From Zingiber officinale (taxonomy: Eukaryota; Streptophyta; Magnoliopsida; Zingiberales; Zingiberaceae): a DNA stretch of 64,000 nucleotides. Position numbers and translations under genes: made by a program. Below the pieces are notes generated by a model. That model saw only the letters and a program-made list of their open reading frames with translations, was not told where the DNA came from and did no database searches. Numbering within the stretch: position 1 is the first letter of the stretch; the number at the start of each line of letters is the position of its first letter. Positions 1-9,247 of this stretch are shown one piece after another. The stretch is from NCBI RefSeq assembly GCF_018446385.1, contig NC_056002.1, forward strand, positions 8,752,894 to 8,816,893, given 5' to 3'.

Positions 1-3
1 ACG

Positions 4-514
4 CAATGAGCAAATTTGATGTTCTGTTTGTTAAGATCTTGTCTATTCAATACACAAAAAGGTCAACTAAATGAACATGAATAAAAATAATTTTGATGGT
101 GTAAAGTGACACTAAATAATTATATAAGGAGATCCTATAAAAAAATGAATCACCAGCACCTTAAAATTGTTTAACGTAAATGATCCGCTATAAAATACAA
201 ACATGCTCTTTAATCGGATCGGCCTTGTCAAGATTTGAAAACACAAGAACGTGCACGAACGAGAAATCAAAACTTTATTCTCCTTTTATTAGATTGAGAT
301 GAATACCAACAGAGAATACAGATGAAATAACCATGGATTTCTTGCAAGCGGCATGCGATGCCTTCTCCGAAAGGCAGACTCGCAAGCTTTGGGCGTCTAA
401 ATACTTGAAGAGACACCAAGTAGGGGAAAGGCAAGGTGCGATGGTAGATGCTGGTCAATTTTGGTAGATCCCTGAGGATGAACTCCTTAAGTCTGGGAAA
501 GACTTCTCGCTCTT
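4..514 (-). pseudogene. Truncated NB-LRR 3' end (duplicate fragment)
   Basis: This is a second copy of the 3' end and downstream flank of the NB-LRR gene at 18760-21564. About 514 bases match 18325-19017 closely. The open frame reading leftwards from about 510 carries the last LRR residues, including FPRLKEFILRDLPKLTSIY and PKLASLPFGEG. Relative to the complete gene, about 190 bp are missing at about 329, which removes the normal C-terminus and stop codon. The match ends exactly where the retrotransposon LTR at 515 begins, so the upstream NB-ARC and CC regions are absent. It cannot encode a receptor. It is either a segmental duplicate cut by the insertion or a remnant of an NB-LRR cluster extending left of the window. 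Confidence 0.9.
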
Positions 515-1229
515 TGATCCCGTCCGGAATCTGAGTCAGATGGAAACCAGGAGAGCTATCAGTAATGCTGATGAGAGGTGGCGAGCTCTTCAGAAGTACT
601 ATCGAGGACGACTGACGAGGGGTGATGACAAAGGAGGTGGTACACGGGTCCTGTGCATACTCAGACAATCACCATGGACGTTAGGGACCAAGAACCAAGG
701 AAAAAGTCACCGAAGTAGGCCCTCCGACGCTCAAGTTAGGTACTTTCCCAGAAACACAGTAAAACCCAGATAGTAGAAGACAGATGCGAAAAAGTTAGTG
801 AATGTACCTGCGCAAGGGAGAGGACACCCTTTTTATATAACCATGCGTACTTCGGTCCTCTGGCAAGTGTCAGGGAATGTCAGGTGTTAGACCTTGTCTG
901 GCGGTGAGTGACACTTGACATCCTCTTATAGGTCGGAGGAAAGTTCTGCTATCAGCGAGTCACAGATCGTTAGAATATACCCTGACACATAGCAGATATT
1001 CTCTGACAGGTGATTACGATTCTCTGATTCTGTTGTCGTTTTCATTGATCGGGCATGAACAAGAGAACTCTTGAAAACCAGCAATCGACGAGCCTGACCT
1101 GGATGTATTTGAATAGTCCGCCTTATCCTGACCAGGTGTATCAAGTTCTTATATAGAAGTCTGCTGTAAGAAATCACGGCTAGTAGAGATAGTTTCTACT
1201 CTTCCTTCACTGTTCCTTATGTTACCAGT

Positions 1230-1450
1230 CTGGCTTCCCGATTTGGACATCTCGACCCAGCAACCATTCTGGAGTCCCGACCTGGGCATCTCGACCGAGC
1301 AGTTAGTCTGAATTCCCAACCTAGTCATCTCAACCGAGCAATTAGTCTGAATTCCCGACCTGGACATCCCGACCGAGCAACTAGTCTGAATTCCCGACCT
1401 GGGCATCTCGATTGAGCAACCATCCTAAATTCCCGACCTGGGCCTCTCAA
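1230..1450. repeat. 39-bp tandem repeat in LTR
   Basis: About 5.5 diverged copies of a unit of about 39 bp containing CTCGACCGAGCA and GAATTCCCGACCTGG lie in the U3 part of the Gypsy LTR. Frames across it give repetitive peptides with no coding meaning. Confidence 0.85.
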
Positions 1451-1534
1451 CCGAGTATTAACTGGCCAGCGGCTTTTAACAGTTATAGCCCTTCTGTGGA
1501 GTGATACGCCTCCTCGACCTCTGACTACCACGTC

Positions 1535-1692
1535 ATCTTGACTTCTGACTGTCACGTCCCTTTGACTTCTGAATGTCACGTCCCCTTGATTTCTGACTGT
1601 CATGTCCCCTTGACTTATGACTGTCACGTCCCCTTGACTTCTGACTGTTACGTCCCCTTGACTTCTGACTGTCACGCCCCCTTGACCAGACC
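1535..1692. repeat. 24-bp tandem repeat in LTR
   Basis: Six to seven copies of a 24-bp unit, GACTTCTGACTGTCACGTCC plus CCTT. A related motif appears once, diverged, near the start of sister LTRs (for example 50336-50375), so copy number varies within the family. Confidence 0.88.
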
Positions 1693-1713
1693 CTACCATT
1701 ATGCACCGTATCA

Positions 1714-1810
1714 CAAGTCTCTCCCTCAAATCTAGTCGAATGAGGCTTATGACCGACTAACTAGACCGAAATCCAATTTCACCAAACCTTATTACCGAGA
1801 CATTAACTAC
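1714..1810 (-). mobile_element. Polypurine tract and end of Gypsy interior, minus strand
   Basis: The reverse complement reads TCGACTAGATTTGAGGGAGA just before the LTR. It aligns with the plus-strand sequence just before 3928 for about 60 bp, including the upstream CTAGT and CAGTCGG matches. Two 3' ends of one Gypsy family therefore face away from each other, with the join near 1810. Confidence 0.65.
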
Positions 1811-2049
1811 TTCTCCTTTTTTTCTTGAGAATTTATCATGCTATCAGATGCTGCTCCATTTCCCGGGTGTTTGGGCTGCTGCATCTATCCCCAGATCTAG
1901 GAATACGTATTGTGTCCTTGAATGCGGCCTCCCTTCCCAGATGTCGTTGCACGCCCCAAGGAGAACTCTTTACTTCTATTTCTTTGAGAAGAGCCATTAC
2001 CTCTCCTACCCCTATGCTTTCCTTAGGCTCTTTTACACCATGGCAAGGT
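1811..2049 (+). other. Gypsy interior left of the TRIM, possible coding remnant
   Basis: A short open frame (1848-2049) runs into the TRIM insertion. With the open frame that resumes after the TRIM at 2700 it may be one interrupted coding region of the plus-strand Gypsy element. I do not recognise the protein segment. Confidence 0.3.
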
Positions 2050-2699
2050 TGCAAACATAGTCCCATATTGGAAACACATGGGAAAGATCATGAGTTTATA
2101 AGAGAAAAGATATCTCCATTGGCATGAGGCCTTTTGGGGAAAGCCCAAGAGCAAAGCCATGAGGGTCTAGGCCCAAAGTGGACAATATCATGCTATTGTG
2201 GAGATATCTAAATTTTTTTCGATCCTACAATTGATATCAGAGCCCGGACTGCCAGAAGGTTTAACCACCGACTGTGCACAAGAGTTATGGTCTGATTAAG
2301 CCATGTGGGTACAATATTGACCTCGAACAAAGAAAGTGGGGGCTCCTATGTTCGGATCAAGAGGACCATACACCAGGCAGGAAGTCCTAGTTGAGACTAG
2401 GAAAGGAAGTCCTATTTGGTCGGGTGGGCCGAGGGGCAGGAAGACCTGGTGGGTCGAGGATCGGACGTGGGAAGCCTATGGTCCTTTGTTTGAGGGGAGG
2501 ATTATTGGGGTTGCAAGGTTGCAAACATAGTCCCATATTGGAAATACATGAGAAAGATCATGGGTTTATAAGAGAAAAGATATCTCCATTGGCATGAGGC
2601 CTTTTGGGGAGAGCCCAAGAGCAAAGTCATGAGGGTCTATGCCCAAAGTGGACAATATCATGTTATTATGGAGATATCTAAATTATTTTCGATCCTACA
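2050..2699 (+). mobile_element. TRIM (miniature LTR retrotransposon)
   Basis: Two direct repeats of 180 bp each (2050-2229 and 2520-2699) begin TGCAAACATAG and end GATCCTACA. They differ at about nine positions (about 95% identity). A primer-binding site close to the initiator-methionine tRNA complement, TGATATCAGAGCC, starts at 2232, directly after the first repeat. A purine-rich stretch (2492-2510) precedes the second. The 290-bp interior has no gag or pol. The total of 650 bp and this layout are diagnostic of a TRIM. No convincing target duplication is visible. A decayed relative of the repeat lies at about 17290-17490. Confidence 0.85.
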
Positions 2700-3118
2700 C
2701 TGATGACATCTCATCTTTATGCCAACAATTCACTCATCTGACTCGGTTACTCGCCCAGAAGAATGAGACCTTATTAGAGATAACTCAGAGTAGGGACCTT
2801 CAGTCTTCCCTTCGTCGGGAGATGGAAGAACTCTGGTTGGCCGCTAAGTTTTGGACCCGAGCTGAGGCGACCTTGAAGCGTAAGACTTATGCGGATCTAG
2901 AGAGCCAGACTCACTTTATCACATGTATGAAGATAAAACATGAAGATTCTTTGACCTTTCTTCAAGAAGAAAGTCGGCTAAAAGATGAAACGAACGCCCA
3001 ACAACATCACTCCCTTCAGCATATCCAGACGGAACTGGGGCGAGTACGAGTCCAGTTGGAGCAAGCAGGTCAAGCAAATCACTCCAGTTATCAGTGCCCA
3101 CTTGACCCGGCCAACTAA
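2700..3118 (+). pseudogene. Coiled-coil ORF in Gypsy interior
   Basis: About 139 codons are open after the TRIM and end with a stop at 3116-3118. The predicted segment is rich in Glu, Gln, Leu and Lys with heptad-like spacing, for example LLAQKNETLLEITQSRD and IQTELGRVRVQLEQAG, so a coiled coil is likely. It lies upstream of a tandem repeat and then the polypurine tract and 3' LTR of the Gypsy element, so it is probably an extra 3' ORF or the tail of a gag-like protein in a non-autonomous member. No catalytic motif is visible. The ATG at 2639 lies inside the TRIM repeat, so it is not a natural start. The function is not recognised. Confidence 0.45.
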
Positions 3119-3325
3119 AAGGGGATTTGGCATGACTTGAACTACTAGTATGATAGTGTGTATTTCGGAGAATATCTTCTGAGCTTTATCAAATAAATGC
3201 AAATCAGGCTGTGTTGTAACCTTTGTTCATGCTTTTTATCTTGTGTTTCCTCCCTTCTTCAGTACTTCTTCTTTGGTGTGACCTTTCGAAGCATTAAAAT
3301 TTGCGTCGAGGTGAGGGTCTAGACT
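3119..3325. other. Gypsy interior, no gene seen
   Basis: Non-coding stretch between the coiled-coil ORF and the 69-bp repeat array. I see no motif or structure in it. Confidence 0.5.
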
Positions 3326-3680
3326 CGTGACCGAGAGGTCGTTGGACGTGAGAGCAAGTTCACTTATAACTTGCACTGGGGCGAGAGTTTGGAACCCGAT
3401 TGAGAGGTCGCTAGGCGTGAGAGCAAGCTCACTTATAACTTGCCATGAGGCGAGAGTCTGGAATCCCGACCGAGAGGTCGTTGGGCGTGAGAGCAAGCTC
3501 ACTTATAACTCGCACTGGGGCGAGAGTCTGGAATCCCGACCGAGAGGTTGTTGGGCGTGAGAACAAGCTCACTCATAACTCGCATTAGGGCGAGAGTCTG
3601 GAGGCGTGAGAGCATGCTTACTTATAACTCGCCATGAGGTGAGAGTCTGGAATCCTGACCGAGAGGTCATTGGACGGGAT
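3326..3680. repeat. 69-bp tandem repeat in Gypsy interior
   Basis: About five copies of a unit of about 69 bp containing GACCGAGAGGTCGTTGG, GTGAGAGCAAGCTCAC and GGCGAGAGTCTGGA. One copy, near 3600, is shortened. The sub-motif GTGAGAGCAAGCTCAC is itself a near-palindrome, so each unit can form a small hairpin. Confidence 0.88.
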
Positions 3681-3910
3681 TTGTACGAATTCCGAGGAGA
3701 TTGGGGTGATGTCAGCATTGACCCCACGGGTTGCGCCCATCCAAAGACGCCGAAGGAGAAAGTTCCCAAGTATAAGTCCTCAAGGTGCCAAACAACCTAG
3801 GAGATCAGCCCTACGTGGACCGATCAGGACACAACCAATCCATTGGTTGATCGGGCAATCAGTCACCAGACTAGTCCAGTCAGTCGGACTTGCAGCCTCC
3901 TTCGACTAGA

Positions 3911-3927
3911 CTTGAGGGGGAGGCACG
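3911..3927 (+). other. Polypurine tract of Gypsy element
   Basis: CTTGAGGGGGAGGCACG lies directly before the LTR start TGATCCGG. This is the expected plus-strand priming site and marks the following LTR as a 3' LTR. Confidence 0.75.
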
Positions 3928-4317
3928 TGATCCGGTGGTAAGGTGGGGCCCGCCCGACATAAGGTCAAGGTGGTCAGCGCCTCGGGAGTTTGTTCGATCG
4001 GGCGACCCATCTGCTAGATCGGCGCGGGGAATATCCCGCTCGACACTACGACAGCTCGGTCAGATGCCGAGCTTCCGACGCTCATAAAGCAAGTATGGAA
4101 GGACGAAGGTCGAGCGCCGCCCTGCTCGGATGAACAGTGGACACAACCCCGACCAAACAAGCACAACTCCCTCTCTCGACAGGACCTCCTCGTCTTGTCG
4201 AGCGAGGGAGTCGGGCAGCAGATCACTGATCGAGTGGACGCTCGGCCCAGCCGTGGTATCACCCTGACGACAGACTGGCCGATCGGCCCTTTTGCTCAGC
4301 CCAATAACGGACAAAAG

Positions 4318-4741
4318 TTGTAACGACCCGGCCCCTCGACCCCCTTGGGCGGCCACACTAGCGGCCCAACCTTGGTCCCTTGGACGGGCACAATGGCAGG
4401 CCAACTTGCGACCCCTTATGTTGTCAACCGACGACTCTTCGGCCGTGCCGTTACTCACAAGGACTTCCCACTCCTGACCAGTGGATTTTTGCCTTTCCCA
4501 AGATTCGAACTCTAGATCTCCAGGTTAAATACTAGAGTTTATGAATCCTGGTAGCCAAGTGAGCGGCGCTCACTTGGCTACCAGGATTCATAAACTCTAT
4601 TACTTATCTTGGAGGTTTATAGTTCGAATTCTGGGGATTGGGGAAGGCAAAAATCCACTGGCCAGGGGTGGAAAGACCTTGTGAGTAATGACACACGCCT
4701 GAGGGTCGTCAGTCGACGACATAAGAGGTCGCCAGTTGGCC
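4318..4741. mobile_element. Foldback element 1 (truncated right arm)
   Basis: Inverted repeat starting TTGTAACGACCCGGCC. The arms meet at a perfect inner palindrome (about 4530-4597) around GAGCGGCGCTC. The right arm repeats the left as far as about 4741 and lacks the outer end, which was lost or replaced by foldback 2. The inner part contains a B-box-like AGTTCGAATTC, so a tRNA-derived piece may be included. Confidence 0.75.
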
Positions 4742-4754
4742 CGCTGCCTTTTTA

Positions 4755-5130
4755 TTGTAACGACCAGGCCCCTCGGCCCCTTGGGCGGCCACATTAGCGG
4801 CCCAACCTTGGTCCCTTGGACGACCACAATGGTGGCCCAATAGGCGACACCTTATGTCGTCAACCGACGACCCTTCGGCCGTGCCGTTACTCACAAGGAC
4901 TTCCCACCCTTGGCCAGTGGATTTTTGCCTTCCCCAGGATTCAGGCAAAAATCCACTGGCCAAGGGTGGGAAGTCCTTGTGAGTAACGGCACGGCCGAAG
5001 GGTCGTCGGTTGACGACATAAGGGGTCGCTAGTTGGGCCGCCATTGTGGTCGCCCAAGGGACCAAGGTTGGGCCTCCAGTTGGGTCGCTAGTGTGGCCGC
5101 CCAAGGGGCCGAGGGGTCGGGTCGTTACAA
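4755..5130. mobile_element. Foldback element 2 (near-perfect hairpin)
   Basis: Two arms of about 180 bp (4755-4935 and 4949-5130) are almost perfect reverse complements around a loop of about 13 bp. The element begins TTGTAACGACCAGGCC and ends GGTCGGGTCGTTACAA. It is the same family as foldback 1, with more similar arms. It has no coding capacity, and its transposase source is unknown. Long-TIR MULE-type or foldback elements are the nearest known class. Confidence 0.85.
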
Positions 5131-5739
5131 AAGGAGCAGTTGGGAATATCTTCCTCGAGACCAGTGTCGCCAACAAGCGGCATGGTTGGCGGCAGGGTCA
5201 GACAGAGAATCGTACGGTGGAAGCTGTTGGAACCCCAAGGTTGTTTTGGTGTGATCAACAAGTTAAGTTAGGTCCTGCGTTGTTTCTAACCTTGTGTCTA
5301 AGTGTGCAGGAGCTTAGGAGCACAGGTACTCGAGCGGAAGACGCAGCTAGCGAGAAGGACGGCACGCTGTGCGTCCGAGGGACGAGGTACTGCGGAAGAG
5401 TACACCGGCGGACGAGAAGGAAGTGCGCGCGGAGCGGAAGATTGCTCGGGGGGCAAGAGACGCAGCTAGCGCGAAGGTCGGCACGGGGTGCGACCAAGGG
5501 ACGAAGTCTGCGGATGAGTACGCTGGTGGACGAGAAGGGACACGCGGCAATTCTGAGGGACAAGAAGCCGGAGGGAAGCACGCTCGAGAAGACCGGAAGA
5601 TGGGTTCGGGTGAGCCCTATTCCGGATGTCAGAGATCACCCAAACAAGCGGAGCCGGAGCAGAAAGACCCGGACCAGAGGCGAACTGAACCGGAGAAGAG
5701 AGCACGGACCAAAAGTCAACAGGGTTGACTTTTGGCTCC

Positions 5740-5833
5740 GGGGCGCCCGGAACTGTCCGGGGCGCCCGGAGCTGTCCGGGGCGCCCGGAACTGTCCGGGG
5801 CGCCCGGAACTGTCCGGGGCGCCCGGAACTGAC
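5740..5833. repeat. 19-bp GC-rich minisatellite in 5' LTR
   Basis: About five copies of GGGGCGCCCGGAACTGTCC. The matching part of the 3' LTR (about 8311-8330) has only one diverged copy, so the array expanded or contracted after insertion. Confidence 0.9.
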
Positions 5834-5923
5834 TTTTTCCCAGGATCGAGCTTTGACTCGATCCAACCGTTGGGGGATAAATTTTTTCTCCCCCAGGGCG
5901 CCCGGAACCCTTCCAGGCGCCCC

Positions 5924-5951
5924 GACCAAGGCTATAAATATAGCCTTGGTC
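5924..5951 (+). promoter_or_regulatory. LTR TATA box inside a perfect hairpin
   Basis: GACCAAGGCTAT and ATAGCCTTGGTC form 12-bp arms around AAAT, so the TATAAATA core lies at the tip of the hairpin. The 3' LTR keeps it at 8404-8429 with 11-bp arms. By position it is the LTR core promoter; this is inferred. Confidence 0.65.
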
Positions 5952-6327
5952 CAGAAGCTTTTCAACAATCACGATCATTCTATTTTCAAACACTTGTGTG
6001 CTTTAGTTGTAGTTAAGCTTCTATTTTCTGTGCCTAAACGCTGTAAGAGGCTTCTCCGCCTGAAGGAGTTTTTGAGCTTAATCTTCCTTGGATTAACAAC
6101 CACATCGGTTGTAACCAAGTAAACATCTGGTGCCTCGTCTTTTCTTTTATGCTTTTATTTATCTGCTTAATTCATTTTACAAGTGTTAGCTTAATCGTTC
6201 GAGGAAGGGTTGTTTGTTTTTAATTGACAGGTTATTCAACCAACCCTTTTAGCCGGCCCAACGGTCCTACAAGTGGTATCAGAGCCAAGGCGCTTCAGGA
6301 GGACTAACCACCAAACGAAGCAACGAA

Positions 6328-7395
6328 TTGATGGTCGGAGCTAGCGACTACCCACCAGCATTCGAGGGGGAGCTTTCTTCATGGAAGCAACAAATGAAGG
6401 TATTTCTTAACTCTGATATTGGTATTTCTCTAATAATGAAAACAGGTTATGAAGCACCGAAAGACACGAACGGAGAGAAAATCGGCATACGCCTATGGAA
6501 CGAGAAGCAACGTGAAGAGTCCATGGCGAATGCTCGTGCAGAATTTCACATTCTAAGTGCAATACCAACTAAAGATTTCGACAGAGTCGGAGAGTACAAA
6601 AGCGCGAAAGAACTTTGGGAAAAGTTCTTAATGCTCTATGAAGAACCGGTTGAAGTCGTCTCCTCAATAGACATCGAGCCGTCATCAGAAGAATCCGAGA
6701 CGGAAGAAATTACTAAGACAGCCCCAACAGCCGAAGTACATCCCGAGATCGATGAAGGGGGAGAATCTTCGGAAGAAATTAATTCGATAGGGGGAGAACC
6801 AACGGCCGACGAGGTAAGTAAGGTATGACCTCTACCCTCTGAACAACTGGTTCAATTAATCAAATTACCTGAAGATTTTTGCGAACCAAAATTTGAATTA
6901 TCTAAAGAACTTTTTGGATTAGAAAATCTTCGGTCGAATAATTGTTGCAAATTACAAAATATTTTTACGAAAGAATTATGCAACTTAGAAATATTATCGA
7001 AAACTTTTTCTGGATCTAAAAATTTCGAATTACAAATTACTTTACTGAAAAAGTTTTGTGAATTAGAAATTGATTCATCAAACAAAATTTTCAGATTAAG
7101 AAATCTATTATTAATAGATTCCTGCAAACTCTTATTGTTAAAAAATTCTTGCAAATTACAAAATATTCCTTCAAACGAATTTTGTACATTGCCGAAAGAA
7201 TTTTTTATATTGTCGAAAAATTTTATCAAGTTAAAATCTATGCCATCTGAATATTTCTGTGAAATTGAAATTCAAAAAATAATAGAAATTAACATGATAC
7301 AAATTTCTGCATGTATAATCTTTGTGGCGTTAAATCTAAAAAAAATTGATTTAAGAAATTATGATAAGTTAAAATGGAAATTTAAAATTTTCTGA
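6328..7395 (+). pseudogene. gag-like ORF with one in-frame UGA
   Basis: The frame starts at ATG 6328 and is open to 6825. A TGA lies at 6826-6828. The same frame then stays open for a further 188 codons to a TGA at 7393-7395, giving 356 codons with a single internal stop. Residues 1-105 resemble the UBN2/DUF4219-type Gag of Copia elements (FEGELSSWKQQMKVFLNS, SAKELWEKFLMLYEE) and align with the gag at 30678-31655. An acidic linker rich in Glu and Ser follows. After the stop the segment is rich in Leu, Lys, Phe and Cys, with repeated short motifs such as CKLQNI and FCELE. There is no zinc knuckle, protease, integrase or reverse transcriptase. A structural helper role is possible but unproven, and the stop may simply be decay. 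Confidence 0.6.
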
Positions 7396-7789
7396 TAAAT
7401 AGAATTAAGAACTAAATAAATAAATAAATACATAGAAATTTTTTAAAATGTTTAAACTTTCTTGCATAAAAGTCTTTTGGGCTTAAAAAGTTTTTTTTTA
7501 ACTTAGGAACTTTTCAAAAAAGGCTATTGTTGACTTAGAAATATTTTAACAGACAACGTTTCAAAATTTTCTAAGTCTTTAAACCCTTAGAATTTTAAAC
7601 CCCATTTTATTGTGATCAAAGGGGGAGAAGGAAAGTATAAGTCTAGGGGGAGGTACAAATTGAAAATTAAAAATTTTCGAAGTTTAATTTTTTCTATCTT
7701 GTTGCACATTATTGCAATAAATTGTTTAATTTCATATCTATTTTTGACCCTACCTTAACTTGGGTTGATCACACCAAAAAGGGGGAGAT

Positions 7790-8750
7790 TGTTGGAACCC
7801 CAATGTTGTTTTGGTGTGATCAACAAATTAAGTTAGGTCCTGCGTTGTTTCTAACCTTGTGTCTAAGTGTGCAGGAGCTTAGGAGCACAGGTACTCGAGC
7901 GGAAGACGCAGCTAGCGAGAAGGACGGCACGCTGTGCGTCCGAGGGACGAGGTGCTGCGGAAGAGTACACCGGCGAACGAGAAGGAAGTGCGCGCGGTGG
8001 TTCCGAGGTACGAAAGCTGGAGCGGAAGATTGCTCGGGGAGCAAGAGACGCAGCTAGCGCGAAGGTCGGCACGGGGTGCGACCGAGGGACGAAGTCTGCG
8101 GATGAGTACGCTGGTGGACGAGAAGGGACACGCGGCAATTCCGAAGCGGAGGGAAGCACGCTCGAGAAGACCGGAAGATGGGTTCGAGTGAGCCCTATTC
8201 CGGATGTCGAGATCACCCAAGCAAGCGGAGCCGGAGCGGAAGACCCGGACCCAGGCGAGCTGAACCGGAGAAGAAGACACGGACCAAAAGTCAACAGGTT
8301 GACGAATCGTCCGGGGCGCCTGGAGTTGACTTTTTCTAGATCGAGCTCTTGATCCAAACGCTGGGGATAAATTTTATCCTGCGCCTGGAACCCTCAGGGC
8401 GCCACCAAGGCTATAAATATAGCCTTGGTCCAGAAGCTTTTCAACAATCACGATCATTCTATTTCCAAACATTTGTGTGCTTTAGTTGTAGTTAAGCTTC
8501 TATTTTCTGTGCCTAAACGCTGTAAGAGGCTTCTCCGCCTGAAGGAGTTTTTGAGCTTAATCTTCCTTGGATTAACAACCACATCGGTTGTAACCAAGTA
8601 AACATCTGGTGCCTCGTCTTTTCTTTTATGCTTTTATTTATCTGCTTAATTCATTTTACAAGTGTTAGCTTAATCGTTCGAGGAAGGGTTATTTGTTTTT
8701 AATTGACAGGTTATTCAACCAACCCTTCTAGCCGGTCCAACGGTCCTACA
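7790..8750 (+). repeat. 3' LTR of non-autonomous Copia-type element
   Basis: 961 bp, the same ends as the 5' LTR, preceded by a polypurine tract. It lacks most of the 19-bp minisatellite. The hairpin TATA box is kept at 8404-8429. Confidence 0.9.
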
Positions 8751-9247
8751 GAAGATTCTACTGTCACGTAAGAGATATGCTCGAGCTAGTACGGTATGAC
8801 GTCAAGCACGCTTTCCCGACACATCCTTTCCAGGTATGCTCTGAAAAGCGTGCACGCCTTGGGAGCGTGCACGTGCCCCCCAGGGGCCCTATATAAGGAC
8901 CCCCAAGACTTTGACGGAGGTAAGTTCACGACTACTATAGTCATAGTTACGCTGCTGCTCTTTTCTCTTCTCTACTTCATTCGTCTGCTGCTAGTGATTC
9001 GCTTGAGCGTCGTAGGGCCATCGCGGGAGAACCCCTCCCTGGCTCGGCACTAACGACTTGTGGTTGCAGGCTTGGTTCGTTGGAGGCTCGTCATCTTTAG
9101 TCTATCTCCAGTCAACGTGAGCACCACCTCCCCAGCGTCTGTCAACTCGACTCTCGGACAGGATCACTGGTGATGCACTTCTCTATCACGTAGCTCGCTA
9201 TAATTCTGGAGGTACTCTCGGAATTCTTGGGTAGAGCCCATGTCTAT

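Larger units (their letters stand above)
515..1713 (-). mobile_element. Ty3/Gypsy 3' LTR, minus strand
   Basis: Read on the minus strand this LTR begins TGATACGG and ends CGGACGGGATCA. It matches the LTR at 56743-57701 and the solo LTR at 49584-50402, most clearly around TTGAGCGTCGGAGGGCC. On the minus strand it is preceded by a purine-rich tract (1714-1735) that matches the polypurine tract before the plus-strand LTR at 3928, so it is a 3' LTR. Two tandem arrays (1230-1450 and 1535-1690) lie in its U3 end and make it longer than its relatives. Confidence 0.75.
5225..6271 (+). repeat. 5' LTR of non-autonomous Copia-type element
   Basis: 1047 bp. It is longer than the 3' LTR (961 bp), chiefly because of the 19-bp minisatellite at 5740-5833 and nearby indels. 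The TATA box sits in a perfect hairpin at 5924-5951. Confidence 0.9.
5225..8750 (+). mobile_element. Non-autonomous Copia-type LTR retrotransposon
   Basis: Complete element of 3526 bp. The 5' LTR is 5225-6271, the primer site TGGTATCAGAGC (initiator Met tRNA) is at 6274-6285, the interior is 6272-7789, a polypurine tract AAAAAGGGGGAGAT lies just before 7790, and the 3' LTR is 7790-8750. Both LTRs start TGTTGGAACCCC and end CGGTCCTACA. The flanks GAAGC (5220-5224) and GAAGA (8751-8755) fit a 5-bp target duplication with one later change. The interior carries a gag-like frame and no integrase or reverse transcriptase, so movement would need enzymes from another element. Its gag-like N-terminus resembles that of the element at 27472-32535. 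Confidence 0.9.
3928..9166 (+). mobile_element. Ty3/Gypsy 3' LTR split by two insertions
   Basis: One LTR of about 900 bp is present in three pieces: 3928-4317, 5131-5224 and 8751-9166. It starts TGATCCGGTGG and ends CGGACAGGATCA. The pieces align in order with the LTR at 56743-57701, including the ATATGCTCG motif, a TATA box (CCCTATATAAGG, 8888-8899), and GAGCGTCGTAGGGCC. The first gap holds the foldback elements. The second holds the Copia-type element at 5225-8750, whose insertion left GAAGC before and GAAGA after. It is followed by Harbinger-like sequence and not by a primer-binding site. Confidence 0.8.

Noticed and set aside
1325-1735. Two overlapping frames with 8-residue repeats
   Set aside because: The peptide repeat only reflects the 24-bp DNA repeat in the LTR.
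3310-3680. CRISPR-like array
   Set aside because: Units of 69 bp are continuous tandem copies without unique spacers, and the DNA is plant nuclear.
5046-6122. 358-codon open frame on the plus strand
   Set aside because: It runs through a foldback arm, a Gypsy LTR remnant and a Copia-type LTR with a minisatellite. GC-rich repeats keep it open; no protein family fits.
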